DNA from: Verrucomicrobiota bacterium
GTDB taxonomy: Bacteria > Verrucomicrobiota > Verrucomicrobiia > Opitutales > Opitutaceae
Direction: 5' to 3'
NCBI GenBank assembly: GCA_023432225.1
Contig: JAEYUW010000004.1
Span: 1 to 36,714, forward strand
DNA: 36,714 bases
Shown here: positions 17,205 to 26,195 of the stretch, one piece after another
Numbering within the stretch: the first letter of the stretch is position 1
Layout of the letters: each line of letters opens with the position of its first letter
Translations under genes and position numbers: made by a program
Notes under the pieces: generated by a model
Told to the model about the DNA's origin: nothing
The model's input: only the letters and a program-made list of their open reading frames with translations
Databases searched by the model: none

Positions 17205-17851
17205 ATGCGCGTGCTGTTCGCGTTGCCCCGCCCCGTCTTCTTTCTCTTCGCCTGGCTGGCGCTGGTCCCCGGCGTCCACGCCAGTCCTGCACAATGGCAC
17301 GATCAAGTCGCCGCCCTCGCAGCCCGGTCTTTGGACCGACCCGTCGATGTCGTGTTCATCGGCAGCTCGACGGTGCGCATGTGGAAATCGCTCGCGCAGG
17401 ATTTCCCGCGCTGGCGCACCGCAAACTGCGGCTTCGGCGGGTCGCAACTGGCCGACAGCGTGTTCTACTTCGATCAGTTAATCACGCCGCGAGCATCACG
17501 CCCGAGCAACTGCTCGCGGATTTCCACGCGTTTCGGGAGCGCCTGCACGTCGCGCGGCCGGCCACACGATTGATCTACCTGTCGTGCAAACCGAGTCCGG
17601 CCCGAGCGGCGCAGCTCAACAAATTTCGCACCGCCAACGCCCTCATCGCCACCGCGTGCGCCGCCGATCCGCTCTGCACCTTCGTGGACGTCTTCACGCC
17701 GATGCTCGACGCCCACGGACAGCCGCGCGTCGAACTCTTCGGCCCGGATCGGTTGCACATGAATGCCACCGGCTATGCGCTGTGGACCAAGACGCTTCTG
17801 CCGGTTTTGGAGAGCACGCTCGCGAGCGCGGCGTCCGCCGCCGACGACTGA
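17205..17851 (+). pseudogene. SGNH/GDSL esterase, frameshifted and missing its GxND block
   Basis: Two frames together make one secreted SGNH hydrolase. The first runs from the ATG at 17205, with signal peptide (residues 1-26), block I 'VVFIGSST' (Ser55 as nucleophile) and block II 'ANCGFGGSQLAD', to about 17485. The second, shifted frame takes over by 17495 with ITPEQLLADF and runs to the stop at 17849-17851, containing 'RLIYLSCKPSP' and block V 'DRLHMNATGY' with the catalytic Asp-His. Relatives have about 16-20 residues between 'FDQL' and 'TPEQ', including the oxyanion-hole GxND motif. That stretch is absent here, so this is a deletion plus frameshift and not a single-base read error. The 8-mer ATCACGCC occurs twice around the junction (17481 and 17495). 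The gene ends 2 bases before the acetyl esterase gene, so it was probably part of an esterase operon. Confidence 0.82.
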
Positions 17852-17853
17852 CG

Positions 17854-19212
17854 ATGCGCTGGCACTCCGTCACCTTCCGCATCCTCGCCGCGCTCCTGCT
17901 CGGTGGCGCGACGTGCACCCTGTCGGGTGTCGAAATCGGCCCCGTGCCCGCGCCCGCCGTGCGTCGGCTGGCGAGCGTGCGGGTGCAGGTCGCGCCCGAT
18001 CGCGCGGACTGGACCTACGCCGTCGGCGAACCGGTGAACTTTCGCATCCAAGTGCTCGCAGACGGCCACCCCGTCCCCGGCGCCACCGTGAGCTACACTG
18101 TCGCGCCGGAAAAAAAGCGGGGCGAAAAAGTCGTCGCGCCCGTGCCGCCGGAAGGACTCGTCGTCCGCGCCGGTCCGATGTCCGCCCCCGGTTTTCTGCG
18201 CTGCATCGTCGAAACCGAAATCAGCGGCCGGAGCTATCGCGGCCTCGCGACCGCGGCGTGCGAGCCGGAGCGAATCGTGCCCGGCCAGAGCGAACCGGCT
18301 GATTTCGACGCCTTCTGGGAACAGGGCCGCCAGCAACTCGCCCGCGTGCCGCTCGCGCCGGAAATCACGCTCCTGCCCGAGGCCTGCACCGAGAAGCTGA
18401 ACGTTTACCACGTCAGCTTCGGCACGTTCAGCGCCAACCCGTCGCGGCCGGCGCGCCTCTACGGCATTCTGTGCGAACCGAAGGCGCCCGGACGTTACCC
18501 GGCGCTGCTGCGTCTGCCCGGAGCCGGCGTCCGGCCTTACTCGGGCGACAAGTCGACCGCGGAGCGCGGCTTCATCACGCTCGAGATCGGCATCCACGGA
18601 CTGCCGGTTAATCTTCCCGCGGAAGTCTACGAGCGGCTCCAAGTCGGCGCGCTCGACGCATACTGGAAGATCAACCTCGATGACCGCGAGGCCTACTATT
18701 TCCGTCGCGTCTATCTCGGCTGCCTGCGTGCGAACGATCTGCTCATCTCGCGTCCCGCGTGGGACGGCAAAAATCTGATTGCCGCCGGCGCGAGCCAAGG
18801 TGGCCAGCTCGCCATCGTCACCGCGGCGCTTGATCCGCGCGTCACCGCCTTGCTCGCGGTTCACCCGGGGCTCTGCGACGTCACCCCGGAGCGACTGCAT
18901 CTTCGCGCGACGGGGCAACTGCTGCCGTATTCCGCCGAGTTGCTCGCACAATCGCCTCACGCAACGCCTGCGAAACGCGCGACGATCGCCTACTACGACA
19001 CCGTCAATTTCGCGCGCCGCGTGCGCGTGCCCGGTTTCTACATCTGGGGCTACAACGACGAAATCTGCGCACCCTCGTCGCTCTACGCCGCCTTCAACGT
19101 CATCCGCGCTCCCAAAACGCTCGAGCTGATGCTCGAGCAAGGCCACTCCTACCCGCCCGAACAATGGGACGCGATGCAGCGCTGGCTCGCGCAGCACCTC
19201 GGGCGGCAATGA
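17854..19212 (+). CDS. Secreted CE7-type acetyl xylan esterase-like protein
   Basis: A 452-residue protein with a signal peptide (about residues 1-26). Residues about 35-135 look like an Ig-like beta domain (YAVGEPVNFRIQVLADG), and the CE7/AXE1 alpha/beta-hydrolase domain follows from about 150. The triad is complete: Ser314 in GASQGG, Asp402 in GYNDEICAP and His431 in EQGHSYP. Family members remove acetyl groups from xylan or xylo-oligosaccharides. Typical CE7 enzymes have about 320 residues; the excess is the N-terminal domain. The start is the ATG at 17854, 2 bases after the stop of the broken SGNH gene. Its role fits the xylose-directed genes in the window: deacetylated oligomers are needed before the glycosidases can act. 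Deacetylation of other acetylated carbohydrates is possible. Confidence 0.9.
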   Translation: MRWHSVTFRILAALLLGGATCTLSGVEIGPVPAPAVRRLASVRVQVAPDRADWTYAVGEPVNFRIQVLADGHPVPGATVSYTVAPEKKRGEKVVAPVPPEGLVVRAGPMSAPGFLRCIVETEISGRSYRGLATAACEPERIVPGQSEPADFDAFWEQGRQQLARVPLAPEITLLPEACTEKLNVYHVSFGTFSANPSRPARLYGILCEPKAPGRYPALLRLPGAGVRPYSGDKSTAERGFITLEIGIHGLPVNLPAEVYERLQVGALDAYWKINLDDREAYYFRRVYLGCLRANDLLISRPAWDGKNLIAAGASQGGQLAIVTAALDPRVTALLAVHPGLCDVTPERLHLRATGQLLPYSAELLAQSPHATPAKRATIAYYDTVNFARRVRVPGFYIWGYNDEICAPSSLYAAFNVIRAPKTLELMLEQGHSYPPEQWDAMQRWLAQHLGRQ

Positions 19213-19260
19213 AATTTCAGAGGGTTTGAGCTTTACCCGTCTGCACCACGCCGTATCGCC

Positions 19261-20577
19261 GTGAGCTTCTCGCACGCCGTTTTCCCTGCGCGGCGACGCG
19301 ACGACCTTCCGCGCTCCACGCCCGCCGCAACCCCTCGAGCAGCGAGCTCACGTCGTCGGGTCGGCCCCGCTTCCTGTCACCCCGCGCCCCCGTTGAAACC
19401 CCAGGTTCTGCTCATTTTTCTCACCCGCTTCGAAGAGTGCAACGCGATGCTCAAAGGCATCGCGCATTACGAACGAACCCACCGCGCGTGGGCCGCGTTT
19501 CTCGACGATGAAGCGCGGGCCGAAATCGATCCGCTGTGGCTGCGCAGCAAACGCTGGAACGGCGTCATCAGTCGCCACACGACACCCGCGCTCGTCGAGG
19601 CTTGCCGCCAACTACGCCTGCCCCTCGTCGATCTGAACGACGTCGATCCCTTCCCCGGCGTGCCGAAGATCCGCCCGGACAACGTCGCGCTCGGGCACTG
19701 CGGCGCCGAGCATTTCCTCGAGCGCGGCTACCGGAATTTCGCGTTCTGCGGTTTCCGCAACGACGGGTGGGCGTGCGAGCGCCGCGACGGTTTTCTCGAG
19801 GCGCTCGCGCTCGCCGGGCAGAGTTGCCACGTCTTCGACGTCGATTACCCGGGCAGCCTCACGCCGTTTTGGGACGAGGGCCAGACGACCACGCTTGCCG
19901 CCTGGCTCAAGGCGATGCCCAAACCCGTCGCCGTCATGGCGTGCAACGACCTCCGCGCGCTCCAGATCGTCAGCGCCGCGCAAAACGCCGGCCTGCTCGT
20001 GCCCGAAGAGGTCGCCGTGCTCGGCGTGAACAACGACACCAACCGCTGCGAACTCGCCTACCCGCCGCTGTCGAGCGTGGCGACGAATCCGTTCCAGTCC
20101 GGCTATCTCGCCGCCGAATGCCTCTCGCAGCTCATGGAAGGGCAGACGCCGAAATCGCTGGATGTGCGCGTCGATCCCGTCGCCGTCGTGCCGCGCTACT
20201 CGACCGATGTGCTCGCGATCGACGACCGCATCGTCGCAGCGGCACTCGGCTACATTCGCGAGCACGCCTACCACGGCATCACCGTCACGCAGGTGCAAAA
20301 ATTTGCCGGCGTCTCGCGGAGCCTGCTCGAGCGCAAATTCCGCAGCCTGCTCGGACGTTCGCCGCAGGCGGAAATCCGGCGCGTCCAGATTGCGCGCATC
20401 AAGCAGCTGCTCTTCGAGACTGATTTCCCGCTGAAGAAAATCGCCGAGCTCACCGGCTTCGAGCACGACGAATACATGTGCGTCGTCTTCAAGCGCCTCA
20501 CCGGCATTTCACCCGGCGCTTACCGGCGCCGCGTGCAAACCAAAGGCACACCGCACACCGGCGACGACGCGCCGTGA
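19261..20577 (+). CDS. xylR: XylR-type regulator (LacI-like sensor plus AraC HTH)
   Basis: Has the domain order of E. coli XylR: a periplasmic-binding-protein-like sensor (PQVLLIFLTRFEECNAMLKG onward, to about residue 320) followed by an AraC-type double helix-turn-helix (about 323-428; ITVTQVQKFAGVSRSLLERK, then LKKIAELTGFEHDEYMCVVF). XylR proteins bind D-xylose and activate xylose genes. The longest start is GTG at 19261, but the first 44 residues are Arg/Pro/Ala-rich and not family-like. A TTG at 19393, just before the first beta strand, is the more likely true start. It sits between the acetyl esterase and the second TonB receptor and may activate both. That it senses xylose is inferred from architecture and from xylA elsewhere in the window. 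Confidence 0.9.
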   Translation: MSFSHAVFPARRRDDLPRSTPAATPRAASSRRRVGPASCHPAPPLKPQVLLIFLTRFEECNAMLKGIAHYERTHRAWAAFLDDEARAEIDPLWLRSKRWNGVISRHTTPALVEACRQLRLPLVDLNDVDPFPGVPKIRPDNVALGHCGAEHFLERGYRNFAFCGFRNDGWACERRDGFLEALALAGQSCHVFDVDYPGSLTPFWDEGQTTTLAAWLKAMPKPVAVMACNDLRALQIVSAAQNAGLLVPEEVAVLGVNNDTNRCELAYPPLSSVATNPFQSGYLAAECLSQLMEGQTPKSLDVRVDPVAVVPRYSTDVLAIDDRIVAAALGYIREHAYHGITVTQVQKFAGVSRSLLERKFRSLLGRSPQAEIRRVQIARIKQLLFETDFPLKKIAELTGFEHDEYMCVVFKRLTGISPGAYRRRVQTKGTPHTGDDAP

Positions 20578-20768
20578 CGCAAAGATTCTAAGCCGCCGGG
20601 GCAACCGAACTCATTCTCGCGCGCCGCTCCCCACGCTACAGTGGCGCCACGCCCCGATTTTGTTGTCCCCCACCCCCTCGTGCCTTGGCCCCGGTTCCCC
20701 CGCCGCGTCTGCCGCGCCACTAACCGCGCATCGCGACGAACCCCGCGCCACCGCGTTCCTTTATTACC

Positions 20769-23700
20769 ATGACCACCCCTCGCCTCACCCAGCATGCCAC
20801 CCGTCGGCTCCGCGCCGCCGTCGTCGGACTTCTCGGATTGGTGACGCTCAGCGCCACCGCGCAAACCGTCGCACCGCCGTCTCCCGCCTCGACTGAGCCG
20901 GAGCCCAGGAAGATCGCCCTGCCCCGCGCCGCGGACACCGCGAAAATCGCGGACGAAAATGCCGACGCCGCGGAAGACGTCGTGCAACTCGCGCCCTTCG
21001 TCGTCGCGGCCGAGAGCGATCGCGGCTACCAAGCCACCTCGACGCTCGCCGGCACGCGCTTGCGCACCGAGCTGCGCGACGTCGGTGCCGCGATCTCCGT
21101 CGTCAACGCCCAGTTTCTCGCCGACACCGCCTCGACCAACGCGAAGGACGTGCTCGTCTACACCACTGGCACCGAAGCGGCCGGCATCGGCGGCAACTAC
21201 TCTGGCCTCTCGACCGGCCAGGGTTTCTCCAACGCCGAAGACGGCCTCGCCAGCCCCAACTCCATGACGCGCGTCCGCGGCCTCAGCGGCGCCGACCTCA
21301 CGCGCGATTTCTTCTCCACCGACATCGGCCTCGATTCCTACAACACCGAGCGCATCGACATTTCGCGCGGCGCGAACGCCATTCTGTTCGGTCTCGGCAG
21401 CCCCGCCGGCATCATCAACAACCAGCTCAAGATGCCGAACCTGCGGAAAAACGGCTACACGTTCAGCCAATCTGTCGGCCGCTACGAGTCGCACCGCGAG
21501 GTGCTCGATGTGAACCAAGTCATCGAGAAAGACCGTCTCGGCGTCCGCATCATCGGCCTCAACGACGAGGAGAAATTCCGTCAGCAGCCCGCGTTCGAAG
21601 ACGACCGCCGCCTCTACGCCGCCGTGCGTTGGGAGCCGCGTCTCGTGAAGGACGGCAGCACGCAAATCCAGGTCAGCTACGAAGACGGCGCCATCAAGGC
21701 CAACCGCCCGCGCCTCAACCCGCCCGCCGACGGCCTCACCGTCTGGTTCGATGTGCTCAACAAAGTCGCGCTCGATCCGACCAACACCAACACGGTCCTC
21801 AATAACCCCACGCTCGCCGCGCATCTCGGCTCCGCCGGTCGTTGGTTCGGCCAGGTCGGCGCCGTCTTCACCGACCCCAACTCCGCCACGCAAGGCGGCG
21901 GCGGCGTCCCCGCGTTCATGATGAGCCGCGGCGGCACGCCCACCTACACTCAGTGGTATGGCGTCTACAATTACACTTCCGCCGGCAACAACCCGAATTT
22001 CTTCCTCAACAAACTCTACGCCCCCGCCGGCGAAGCCTACGCGGGCCTCTGGCGCGCGCAGGAAATCAGCGACCCGTCCGTCTTCAACTTCTACGACCAG
22101 CTCCTCGACGGTCCGAACAAGTCCGAGCGCACCGACTTCAACGCCCTCAACGCCGTCATCCGTCAGACCTTTCTCCGCGACGCCGTGGGTATCGAGCTCG
22201 CCTACGACAAACAGGAGCACTCGCGCCGCAACCGCAGCCTGATCGGCTTCGACGCCGCGATGATCCACGTCGACATGCAGTCGAAGCTCGTCGACGGCAC
22301 GCCCAACCCGAACTTCGGCCGCCCCTACTTTGCCTCCGACTCCATCGGCAACTACATGGTCGACACCGACCGCGAAGCCTGGCGCGCCACCGCCTACGGC
22401 ACCGCCGACTTCACGAAGAAAAATTCCTGGCTCCGCCACCTCGGCCGCCACGTCTTCACCGGCGTCTACAGCAAACAGGAAAGCGAGCGCCTCTCGCGCA
22501 CCCACCAAGGCTACGCCTACACGCTCGACCAGAACGTCTACGCCGACAGCTCCACCGCGCAGTCCTATCCCGGTTACGTCGCCATCCACTACCTCGGCGG
22601 ATCCCTCGCCAACCGCACCTCCGCCACCGGCGCCAACGTCCAGGGCCTCACCGCGCTCCACGAGCCCGCGCCCACCGGCACCGCGCTGCTCTTCGACAAC
22701 CGCATCGACAAGTGGGTCTACGCACCGGTGTCCGTGATCACCCCCGAGAAGGATCTCGATAAACTCTACTCCAACGCCTCGCGCTCCTTCAACCGCACCG
22801 AAAGCTACTCCGCCATCTGGCAAAGCTACCTCCTCAACCGCAAACTCGTCGGCCTCGTCGGTTGGCGCCAGGACGACTACGAGCTCTTCGACGCCGGCAC
22901 GCCGCCGACCGTGAATCCCACGGGCCAAGTCGATCCTTTCTCCGCGTCATGGATTTATCCGAACGACGCCACGATCCACGCCAAGGACCAGACCGTCAGC
23001 TGGAGCGTCGTCGGTCACGCGCCCGACTTCGTGAAACGCCGCCTGCCTCGCGGCATGGACGTGAGCGTCTCCTACAACCGCTCGGAAAACTTCCGCCCGT
23101 CCTCCACCGTCGCCGACGTCTACGGCCGCCCCTTCTCGCCGCCCAACGGCTCGACCAAGGACTACGGCATCACGCTCTCGTTCGCCGACAACAAACTCGT
23201 CCTGCGCGCCATTCGCTACGAGACGCTGCAGGCGAACGACGTCAGCACGTTCTACAACACCTTCTGGCCCGGCAACGACGTCGTCCGCGCCATGAACGGT
23301 CTGCGCGGCACCAACACCTCCGAGGTGCTCATCAACCGCTGGTTCGGCTTCAAGCCCGGCGACCCCGACTACCTCCCGCTCCGCGCCGGCCTGACGAGTG
23401 GCACCAGCGCCAACCCGAGTCTCACCACCGCCGAGCGCACCGCGCGCGACGCTTGGTTCGCCCGCCGCACCACCGCCCAATGGCTCCGCCCCGTCGATCC
23501 GCTGCTGGCGCAGACGTGGTCGTTCACCCAAAACGCCAGCGGCACCTGGTCCGCCACGCGCCCGCCGAATGTCGGCAACATCGCCGACACCGAATCGCGC
23601 GGCACCGAAATCGAAGCCACCTACAACCCGCTCCCGAACTGGCGCATCACGCTGAACGCTGTCCGCCAGGAGGCCGTGCGCACCAATTACGGCAAGGACT

Positions 23701-24284
23701 TCGAGGAGTTCATCACCCGCAATCTCCCGCTCTGGACCGATGGCGACGGCGTCATCGCCGCCAGCATCCGCGACCAGAACGGCTTCGAGGACATCCCGTA
23801 TTTCAACAGCGTCACCGGCTCGCGCCTCGGCGTGATGGCGATCAACAACATGTATGTGCCCTACCTGAACGCGCTCGCCGCGAACAACTCCGCGGTGCAG
23901 GAGCTGCGCAAGTGGCGCTTCAACTTCGTCACGAACTACGAATTCACGCGCGGCCCGCTCAAGGGCTTCTCCATCGGCGGTGCTGCCCGCTGGCAGGACC
24001 GCGTCGCCATCGGCTACGGCGTCAAAAAGAACGACGCCGGCCAGTGGGTCTCCGACGTCAACCAGCCCTACTACGGCAGCGACGAACTCGACGTGGACCT
24101 CTGGCTGAAATACACCCGCCGCCTCCTGCGCGACAAAGTCCGCTGGACCGTGCAGCTCAACGTGCGCGATCTCCTCGGTAACGACGACCTCATCGCCGTC
24201 ACCGCGCAACCGAACGGCACGACCGCATCGTTCCGCATTCCGCAACCGCAGCAGTGGACGGTCACCAACACGTTCGCCTTCTGA
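20769..24284 (+). CDS. Large TonB-dependent outer-membrane receptor
   Basis: A 1171-residue receptor. The signal peptide spans about residues 12-32 (ends SATAQT). An Ala/Pro/acid-rich linker leads to VVQLAPFVV (71-79), the counterpart of VVALSPFVV in the other receptor of the window. The plug domain follows (LRTELRDVGAAISVVNAQFL, then YNTERIDISRGANAILFGLG). A long beta-barrel closes with a terminal aromatic strand ending in NTFAF. At 1171 residues it is about 250 longer than the other receptor, mostly in barrel loops. No SusD partner or other gene accompanies it before its terminator, so it is a single-gene unit downstream of the XylR-type regulator. The substrate is unknown; a xylose-containing oligosaccharide is a reasonable guess from context. 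Confidence 0.93.
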   Translation: MTTPRLTQHATRRLRAAVVGLLGLVTLSATAQTVAPPSPASTEPEPRKIALPRAADTAKIADENADAAEDVVQLAPFVVAAESDRGYQATSTLAGTRLRTELRDVGAAISVVNAQFLADTASTNAKDVLVYTTGTEAAGIGGNYSGLSTGQGFSNAEDGLASPNSMTRVRGLSGADLTRDFFSTDIGLDSYNTERIDISRGANAILFGLGSPAGIINNQLKMPNLRKNGYTFSQSVGRYESHREVLDVNQVIEKDRLGVRIIGLNDEEKFRQQPAFEDDRRLYAAVRWEPRLVKDGSTQIQVSYEDGAIKANRPRLNPPADGLTVWFDVLNKVALDPTNTNTVLNNPTLAAHLGSAGRWFGQVGAVFTDPNSATQGGGGVPAFMMSRGGTPTYTQWYGVYNYTSAGNNPNFFLNKLYAPAGEAYAGLWRAQEISDPSVFNFYDQLLDGPNKSERTDFNALNAVIRQTFLRDAVGIELAYDKQEHSRRNRSLIGFDAAMIHVDMQSKLVDGTPNPNFGRPYFASDSIGNYMVDTDREAWRATAYGTADFTKKNSWLRHLGRHVFTGVYSKQESERLSRTHQGYAYTLDQNVYADSSTAQSYPGYVAIHYLGGSLANRTSATGANVQGLTALHEPAPTGTALLFDNRIDKWVYAPVSVITPEKDLDKLYSNASRSFNRTESYSAIWQSYLLNRKLVGLVGWRQDDYELFDAGTPPTVNPTGQVDPFSASWIYPNDATIHAKDQTVSWSVVGHAPDFVKRRLPRGMDVSVSYNRSENFRPSSTVADVYGRPFSPPNGSTKDYGITLSFADNKLVLRAIRYETLQANDVSTFYNTFWPGNDVVRAMNGLRGTNTSEVLINRWFGFKPGDPDYLPLRAGLTSGTSANPSLTTAERTARDAWFARRTTAQWLRPVDPLLAQTWSFTQNASGTWSATRPPNVGNIADTESRGTEIEATYNPLPNWRITLNAVRQEAVRTNYGKDFEEFITRNLPLWTDGDGVIAASIRDQNGFEDIPYFNSVTGSRLGVMAINNMYVPYLNALAANNSAVQELRKWRFNFVTNYEFTRGPLKGFSIGGAARWQDRVAIGYGVKKNDAGQWVSDVNQPYYGSDELDVDLWLKYTRRLLRDKVRWTVQLNVRDLLGNDDLIAVTAQPNGTTASFRIPQPQQWTVTNTFAF

Positions 24285-24311
24285 GCTGACGCGTAGGCTC
24301 CTCTTCCCCTC

Positions 24312-24341
24312 AAGGGCCGGTCTCAGCGACCGGCCCTTTTT
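24312..24341 (+). terminator. Strong Rho-independent terminator after the large TonB receptor
   Basis: A perfect 11-bp stem, AAGGGCCGGTC (24312-24322) with GACCGGCCCTT (24328-24338), has a 5-base loop (TCAGC) and runs into TTTTT. It starts 28 bases after the receptor stop. Confidence 0.92.
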
Positions 24342-24393
24342 GCGTAGGCACGCCGTCGCGACCCACGCAGCGAACCGTCGCTGCAATCGTAGC

Positions 24394-24447
24394 GTAGGGC
24401 GAACCGTCCCCGGTGAGCCGTAGCTCGGCGAGGACACCTCGCCCCAC
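24394..24447. repeat. Imperfect REPIN-like inverted repeat
   Basis: Two 25-base arms (24394-24418 and 24423-24447) are imperfect inverted copies starting outward with GTAG and GTGG and separated by only 4 bases. The right half contains a stem GGCGAGG/CCTCGCC with loop ACA. The GTAG-type end plus short hairpin is the layout of REP elements. It occupies much of the gap between the large TonB receptor and the RtcB-like gene. A further small hairpin, GCAGCGA/TCGCTGC, lies just before it at 24367-24384. Confidence 0.6.
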
Positions 24448-24479
24448 CACCGGACCGCGACGCGAAAACAGAAACTGCT

Positions 24480-26018
24480 CTACACGTCTTCGCCCGCCTG
24501 TTGCGCGCCTTCGCGACGCTCGGCGCGGTGACGCGCCTGCTTTTCACGGCGCGCGCGAACCCACGGCGGCTCGGGCGCCTCGCCGGCCATGATGCAGCCG
24601 AGCGGTTGGATTTCGCCCACGAGATGCGCGAGGCCGTAACGCGCGATCTGCGCCTTCACCTTCGCCGCGTCTTTGTAGCCGAGCGGCGACTCCGAGAGAT
24701 CGGGCGCACCGCAGAACCAGCGGACGTCGAGACCCGCAGTGAGTTCGCCCATCACTTGCTGCACGCGCGAAGGATCGATGCGGCCTTCCGCGTCCTTGAA
24801 CGGACGCAGCATCGCCGAGCGCGATTGATTGCGACCGGCGCCGTGCGGACAAAACGACAGGTAGTCACGGTTGTCCGCGCCGAGCACGAGGAGAATTTCC
24901 TTCGCCATGTTCAGCGGGATAAGTCCGAGCAGCGGACGACCCTCGCGATCGCGCCACGCCGGCGTCGCACCTTTGCCGTGCAGGAAAAGATCGCCGCGCT
25001 TCCAGACGAAGTTGTGCTCGTTGCCGATCTGCACGAGGGCGCGCTGGCCGAGGCGGCGCAGCAACGCTTCGTGGATCAGCGCGTGGTTCTCGCGCGTCCA
25101 GCGGCCGACGTATTGCAGCGCGTCCCAGTAAGCGAGACCCTCGGGCGAGTCGCCCGGCAGCCACGCGGCGGCATCGGGGATGTCCTTCGCGTTTTCGTCG
25201 CACCACTTGCGCGCGGCCACCTGACCGCGCTTGTAGAGGTCGGCGCCGAGGCCACGCGAACCGTGGTGCGTGACGAGGACGTTGAACTTCCCGTCGCGGC
25301 GCGTGATCCAGTCGGACAGCTCGGTGTAGCCAGCCGCCTCGATGGCGACGCGCTGCGACTCGGTGAACTCGATGCGACCGAAATACGCAAAGTGGTTTCC
25401 ATCGCCCTGCGTGCCGAGGAAATCGCGCGCGCGGCTCGTCAGTCCGGTCAGGAACGGATTATCCCAGACCGGTTCCTCGATCACCGGCGACGACAGCTGG
25501 TAGCCGCGCGGACGTCCGCCGGGGCCGAAGTGCGTCACCTTTTGCAGATGATCCATCATCTCGCCGACCGGGTGATTGGCCGGAAAGAACGACGCGAACA
25601 TCGAGCAGCAAATGTCCGCCGAGTGCGCGCCGGGAATGATCGCGTTCGCGACCTCGATGGCACCACCGACCGGAATCGTCGCGCGGCCACCACCCGCTGG
25701 ACACGCGTCCGGCATGATGACGCCGCGCTGGATCACCGGCGAGAGCAGCAGCTCGTGCATGCGCGCCCGCGAGGCCGCGAGGTTTTCAGTTTCGACGTCG
25801 GTCTCGACATCGATCGCCTCGGCCAGCGGAGCCGGTTCGTAACGCGGCAGGATGACAGGGAGCTGCTTCGGAAATTCCTTCTCGAGCTGCGCAAGGACGT
25901 CCGCGCGCGAGAGGCCCGACGACTCGAGGTCGCGGGCGCGGCGCAGTGCTGGGCCCATGCGGCGGCCTTCGTGCCAGCCGGCCGCGACGAGATCGCGCGC
26001 TTTGATTTCCATGTTCAT
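24480..26018 (-). CDS. Divergent RtcB-family RNA ligase-like protein
   Basis: A 512-residue RtcB homologue; RtcB joins 2',3'-cyclic-phosphate or 3'-phosphate RNA ends to 5'-OH ends using GTP and Mn2+. Core residues are present: Asp135 and Cys138 in SADICCSM, His209 in GDGNHF, His251 in THHGSRG, His335 in EHNFVW and the guanylylated His392 in CPHGAGR. The usual MPDVHxGxG and VGxDIGCG segments are altered to MPDACPAGG and HSADICCSM, and there is an N-terminal extension of about 95 residues, so this is a divergent branch and not canonical RtcB (408 residues in E. coli). I chose the ATG at 26016-26018; the ATG at 26010-26012 is equally possible. No RtcA or RtcR gene is nearby. Ligase activity is likely but its RNA target is unknown. 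Confidence 0.9.
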   Translation of the reverse strand: MNMEIKARDLVAAGWHEGRRMGPALRRARDLESSGLSRADVLAQLEKEFPKQLPVILPRYEPAPLAEAIDVETDVETENLAASRARMHELLLSPVIQRGVIMPDACPAGGGRATIPVGGAIEVANAIIPGAHSADICCSMFASFFPANHPVGEMMDHLQKVTHFGPGGRPRGYQLSSPVIEEPVWDNPFLTGLTSRARDFLGTQGDGNHFAYFGRIEFTESQRVAIEAAGYTELSDWITRRDGKFNVLVTHHGSRGLGADLYKRGQVAARKWCDENAKDIPDAAAWLPGDSPEGLAYWDALQYVGRWTRENHALIHEALLRRLGQRALVQIGNEHNFVWKRGDLFLHGKGATPAWRDREGRPLLGLIPLNMAKEILLVLGADNRDYLSFCPHGAGRNQSRSAMLRPFKDAEGRIDPSRVQQVMGELTAGLDVRWFCGAPDLSESPLGYKDAAKVKAQIARYGLAHLVGEIQPLGCIMAGEAPEPPWVRARREKQARHRAERREGAQQAGEDV

Positions 26019-26169
26019 GACTGAAGTGAGAGGGGAAAAAAGGGGGGAAGGTTCAATCGAGCGAGAGTCGGGAGTCGGACGGCGGGGCCCGCGAGCGCTC
26101 GGAAGCATTGGACTACGCGCCCGCCACCTGCCAAGTAAATCAACCCGGACTCAATTGCCTCCCTCAGCC

Positions 26170-26189
26170 GCCCGTCACCGTGACCGGGC
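26170..26189. promoter_or_regulatory. Hairpin just upstream of the dehydrogenase start
   Basis: GCCCG TCAC C GTGA C CGGGC forms a near-perfect hairpin ending 6 bases before the ATG at 26196. It may be an operator or may mask translation initiation. A short AGG follows it directly before the start. It could also be chance in GC-rich DNA. Confidence 0.3.
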
Positions 26190-26195
26190 GAGGCC

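Noticed and set aside
20520..22928. 802-residue minus-strand frame opposite the large TonB receptor
   Set aside because: Val/Gly/Glu-rich low-complexity translation typical of antisense to a receptor gene; no recognisable domain.
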